This document shows, in pieces, positions 34,830 through 36,186 of a stretch of 36,186 bases of DNA (the first letter of the stretch is position 1; each line of letters opens with the position of its first letter). The position numbers and the translations under genes were made by a program. The notes under the pieces are model-generated. The model made no database searches and was not told where the DNA came from. It was given only the letters and a program-made list of their open reading frames with translations. The stretch covers positions 1 to 36,186 of the forward strand of contig REEW01000189.1 in the NCBI GenBank assembly GCA_007694885.1, given 5' to 3'. Source of the stretch: Wenzhouxiangella sp. Its GTDB lineage: Bacteria; Pseudomonadota; Gammaproteobacteria; Xanthomonadales; Wenzhouxiangellaceae.

Positions 34830-35303
34830 ATGAAAGAAAGTGACATCAGACAGCTTTTGTCCGATCAAGGCCTGTTCGCCGGACTGAGTTCCGAGCACCT
34901 GGACAGTTTGTCTGCCCACGCCACGGAGCGCAGCCTGGACGCCGATGAGGTGCTGGCCCGCCACAATGACCCGGCCGACAGTTTCTACCTGATCCTGGAG
35001 GGGGCGCTGGTGATCGAGGTGCCGGCCATTGCCGGGCCCAAGCTCGAAATCACCCGCCTGGGCGAGGGCGATATTTTCGGCTGGTCCTGGCTGATTGCGC
35101 CCTACGAGTGGCATTTCCACGCCCGTGCGTCGGGTCCGACCCGCGTGCTCGAGTTCGACGGCAAGCCCTTGCGCGAACGTTGCGAAGCCGACAGCAATTT
35201 CGGCTATCCCTTGCTCAAGCGCTTCTCCGAACTCATGGCCACCCGCCTGGACGCGGCCCAGCGCAAGATGATGGACCAGTGGAGCCCGCCGGGCTTTGCC
35301 TGA
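34830..35303 (+). CDS. Stand-alone cyclic-nucleotide-binding (CRP-like) domain protein
   Basis: A 157-residue protein made almost wholly of a cNMP-binding beta roll. It reads LFAGLSSEHLDSLSAHATERSLDADEVLARHNDPADSFYLILEGALVIEV and then LGEGDIFGWSWLIAPYEWHFHARA. The last helix (FGYPLLKRFSELMATRLDAAQRKMMD) is the usual dimer helix, and the protein ends without a helix-turn-helix. The normal phosphate-binding GE-x(7)-R-A arrangement is only loosely kept (GWSWL...ARA), so cyclic nucleotide binding is uncertain. I chose the ATG at 34830 because AAGGAG stands at ideal distance. It could act as a sensor for a separate protein or as a structural domain. Confidence 0.8.
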   Translation: MKESDIRQLLSDQGLFAGLSSEHLDSLSAHATERSLDADEVLARHNDPADSFYLILEGALVIEVPAIAGPKLEITRLGEGDIFGWSWLIAPYEWHFHARASGPTRVLEFDGKPLRERCEADSNFGYPLLKRFSELMATRLDAAQRKMMDQWSPPGFA

Positions 35304-35334
35304 AAAACCGGCCGGAACACCAGCGGCGAGCAGC

Positions 35335-35363
35335 AAAAAGCCGGCCACCAGGGCCGGCTTTTT
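35335..35363. terminator. Bidirectional terminator between the cNMP-fold gene and acnA
   Basis: A perfect 12-base-pair stem, AAAAAGCCGGCC (35335-35346) with GGCCGGCTTTTT (35352-35363), has a five-base loop. It has an A run on one side and a T run on the other. It works as an intrinsic terminator for both convergent genes. Confidence 0.9.
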
Positions 35364-35389
35364 GCCGTACGCGTTTTTTCAGTGCGGGT

Positions 35390-36186
35390 TCAGGCCGCCT
35401 TGGCCGCCTCGCCGGGATCACCGCCGGCCATCTGGCGCAGAACGTAGTGCAGGATGCCGCCGTGACGGTAGTACTCGATTTCCTTGGGCGTATCCAGGCG
35501 CACGCGCGCCTTGAACTCGATCTTGCTGCCGTCGTCCCGGGTGGCGGTCACGTCGACCTCCCGGGCGGTGCCGTCGCCCAGGCCGACGATGTCGTAGGTC
35601 TCGGTGCCGTCGAGCCCCAGGCTTTCCGGGGTTTCACCGTTGACGAAATTCAGCGGCAAAACGCCCATGCCGACCAGGTTGGACCGGTGTATGCGCTCGA
35701 AGCTTTCGGTGATCACGGCCTTGATGCCGAGCAGGCGGGTGCCCTTGGCGGCCCAGTCGCGCGATGAACCCGAACCGTACTCCTTGCCGGCGATCACGAT
35801 CAGCGGGGTGTCGTCGGCCTGGTACTTCATGGCCGCATCGTAAATCGGCATCACCGCGTCTTCGGGCAGGTACTTGGTGAAGCCGCCCTCGGTGTCCGGA
35901 GCGATCTGGTTGCGGATGCGCACGTTGGCGAACGTGCCGCGCATCATGATCTGGTGGTTGCCGCGGCGCGAGCCGTAGGAGTTGAAGTCGACCGGTGAGA
36001 CGCCTTGCTCCTGCAGGTACTCGCCGGCCGGGGAATCCGCCTTGATGCTGCCTGCCGGAGAAATGTGGTCGGTGGTCACCGAGTCGCCCAGCTTGGCCAG
36101 CACGCGCGCGCCCCGGATATCGGAAACGCCCGGCAGTTCCATGTCCATGCCCTCGAAGTAGGGCGGGTTCTGGACGTAGGTCGAAT
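35390..36186 (-). CDS. acnA: Aconitate hydratase A, C-terminal part (5' end outside window)
   Basis: The last 265 codons of AcnA, the TCA-cycle enzyme that isomerises citrate to isocitrate. The reading frame continues past the right edge ([13 protein letters not shown] precedes the first in-window Met). Visible are the linker and the swivel domain with [40 protein letters not shown], and the substrate-binding [17 protein letters not shown]. The end LHYVLRQM is as in AcnA/IRP1-type enzymes, not AcnB. The Fe-S cysteines lie in the part outside the window. A short Ala/Gly-rich tail closes the protein before the shared terminator. Confidence 0.95.
   Translation of the reverse strand, partial: STYVQNPPYFEGMDMELPGVSDIRGARVLAKLGDSVTTDHISPAGSIKADSPAGEYLQEQGVSPVDFNSYGSRRGNHQIMMRGTFANVRIRNQIAPDTEGGFTKYLPEDAVMPIYDAAMKYQADDTPLIVIAGKEYGSGSSRDWAAKGTRLLGIKAVITESFERIHRSNLVGMGVLPLNFVNGETPESLGLDGTETYDIVGLGDGTAREVDVTATRDDGSKIEFKARVRLDTPKEIEYYRHGGILHYVLRQMAGGDPGEAAKAA

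Overview
The window is a GC-rich, densely packed stretch of a gammaproteobacterial chromosome. AsnS, MiaB, DnaB, HemA, PrfA, Prs and AcnA all read as gammaproteobacterial proteins. The Prs carboxy end (SSLYVD) and some of the gene neighbourhoods recall Xanthomonadales and Wenzhouxiangella-like bacteria. An Mrp-type cation/proton antiporter operon would suit a halophilic or alkaliphilic life. The taxon is inference only.

Layout: (1) 1-368 holds a terminator and a decayed GGDEF remnant. (2) 369-7273, minus strand, is an eight-gene Mrp operon transcribed E-F-G-(A C-terminal/B fusion)-C-D1-D2-D3, with almost every junction overlapping. It has no full-length MrpA but three NuoL/M/N-type antiporter-like subunits. 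The last of these lacks the conserved helix-5 glutamate. (3) 7379-10150 holds an auxin-efflux-carrier family permease, convergent asnS, and a divergent A-type Fe-S carrier. (4) 10200-11640 is the rpsF-rpsR-rplI ribosomal operon with a promoter, a structured leader and a terminator. rpsF carries an unusual Asp-rich and Ala/Val-alternating tail. (5) 11734-19114 is dnaB-alr followed by the chain miaB-phoH(ybeZ)-ybeY-corC. A DUF4105 membrane protein sits where E. coli has lnt. dnaB contains a sharp AT-rich patch. (6) 19119-24867, minus strand, is cydA-cydB-cydD-cydC: a short-Q-loop (CIO-like) bd oxidase with its assembly ABC transporter. CydD seems to lack an ordinary start codon. (7) 24942-27712, minus strand, is hemA-prfA-yjbQ. 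(8) 27724-31223, plus strand, is a TPR lipoprotein, lolB, tRNA-Gln(UUG) and prs. ispE, usually found between lolB and prs, is absent here. (9) 31244-34640, minus strand, is a YfcC-type carrier and an S9 prolyl-oligopeptidase-type peptidase. (10) 34830-36186 is a stand-alone cyclic-nucleotide-binding-fold protein, a perfect bidirectional terminator, and the 3' part of acnA, which runs off the window.

Most of the window is core machinery: translation, replication initiation, cell-wall precursor supply, tetrapyrrole and PRPP synthesis, outer-membrane lipoprotein insertion. Two bioenergetic modules (Mrp and cytochrome bd) are added. I see no CRISPR array, IS element, prophage or defence island. 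The observations most worth checking are the GluTM5-less Mrp subunit, the low-GC tract inside dnaB, the cryptic cydD start under a 9-bp inverted repeat, and the rpsF tail.
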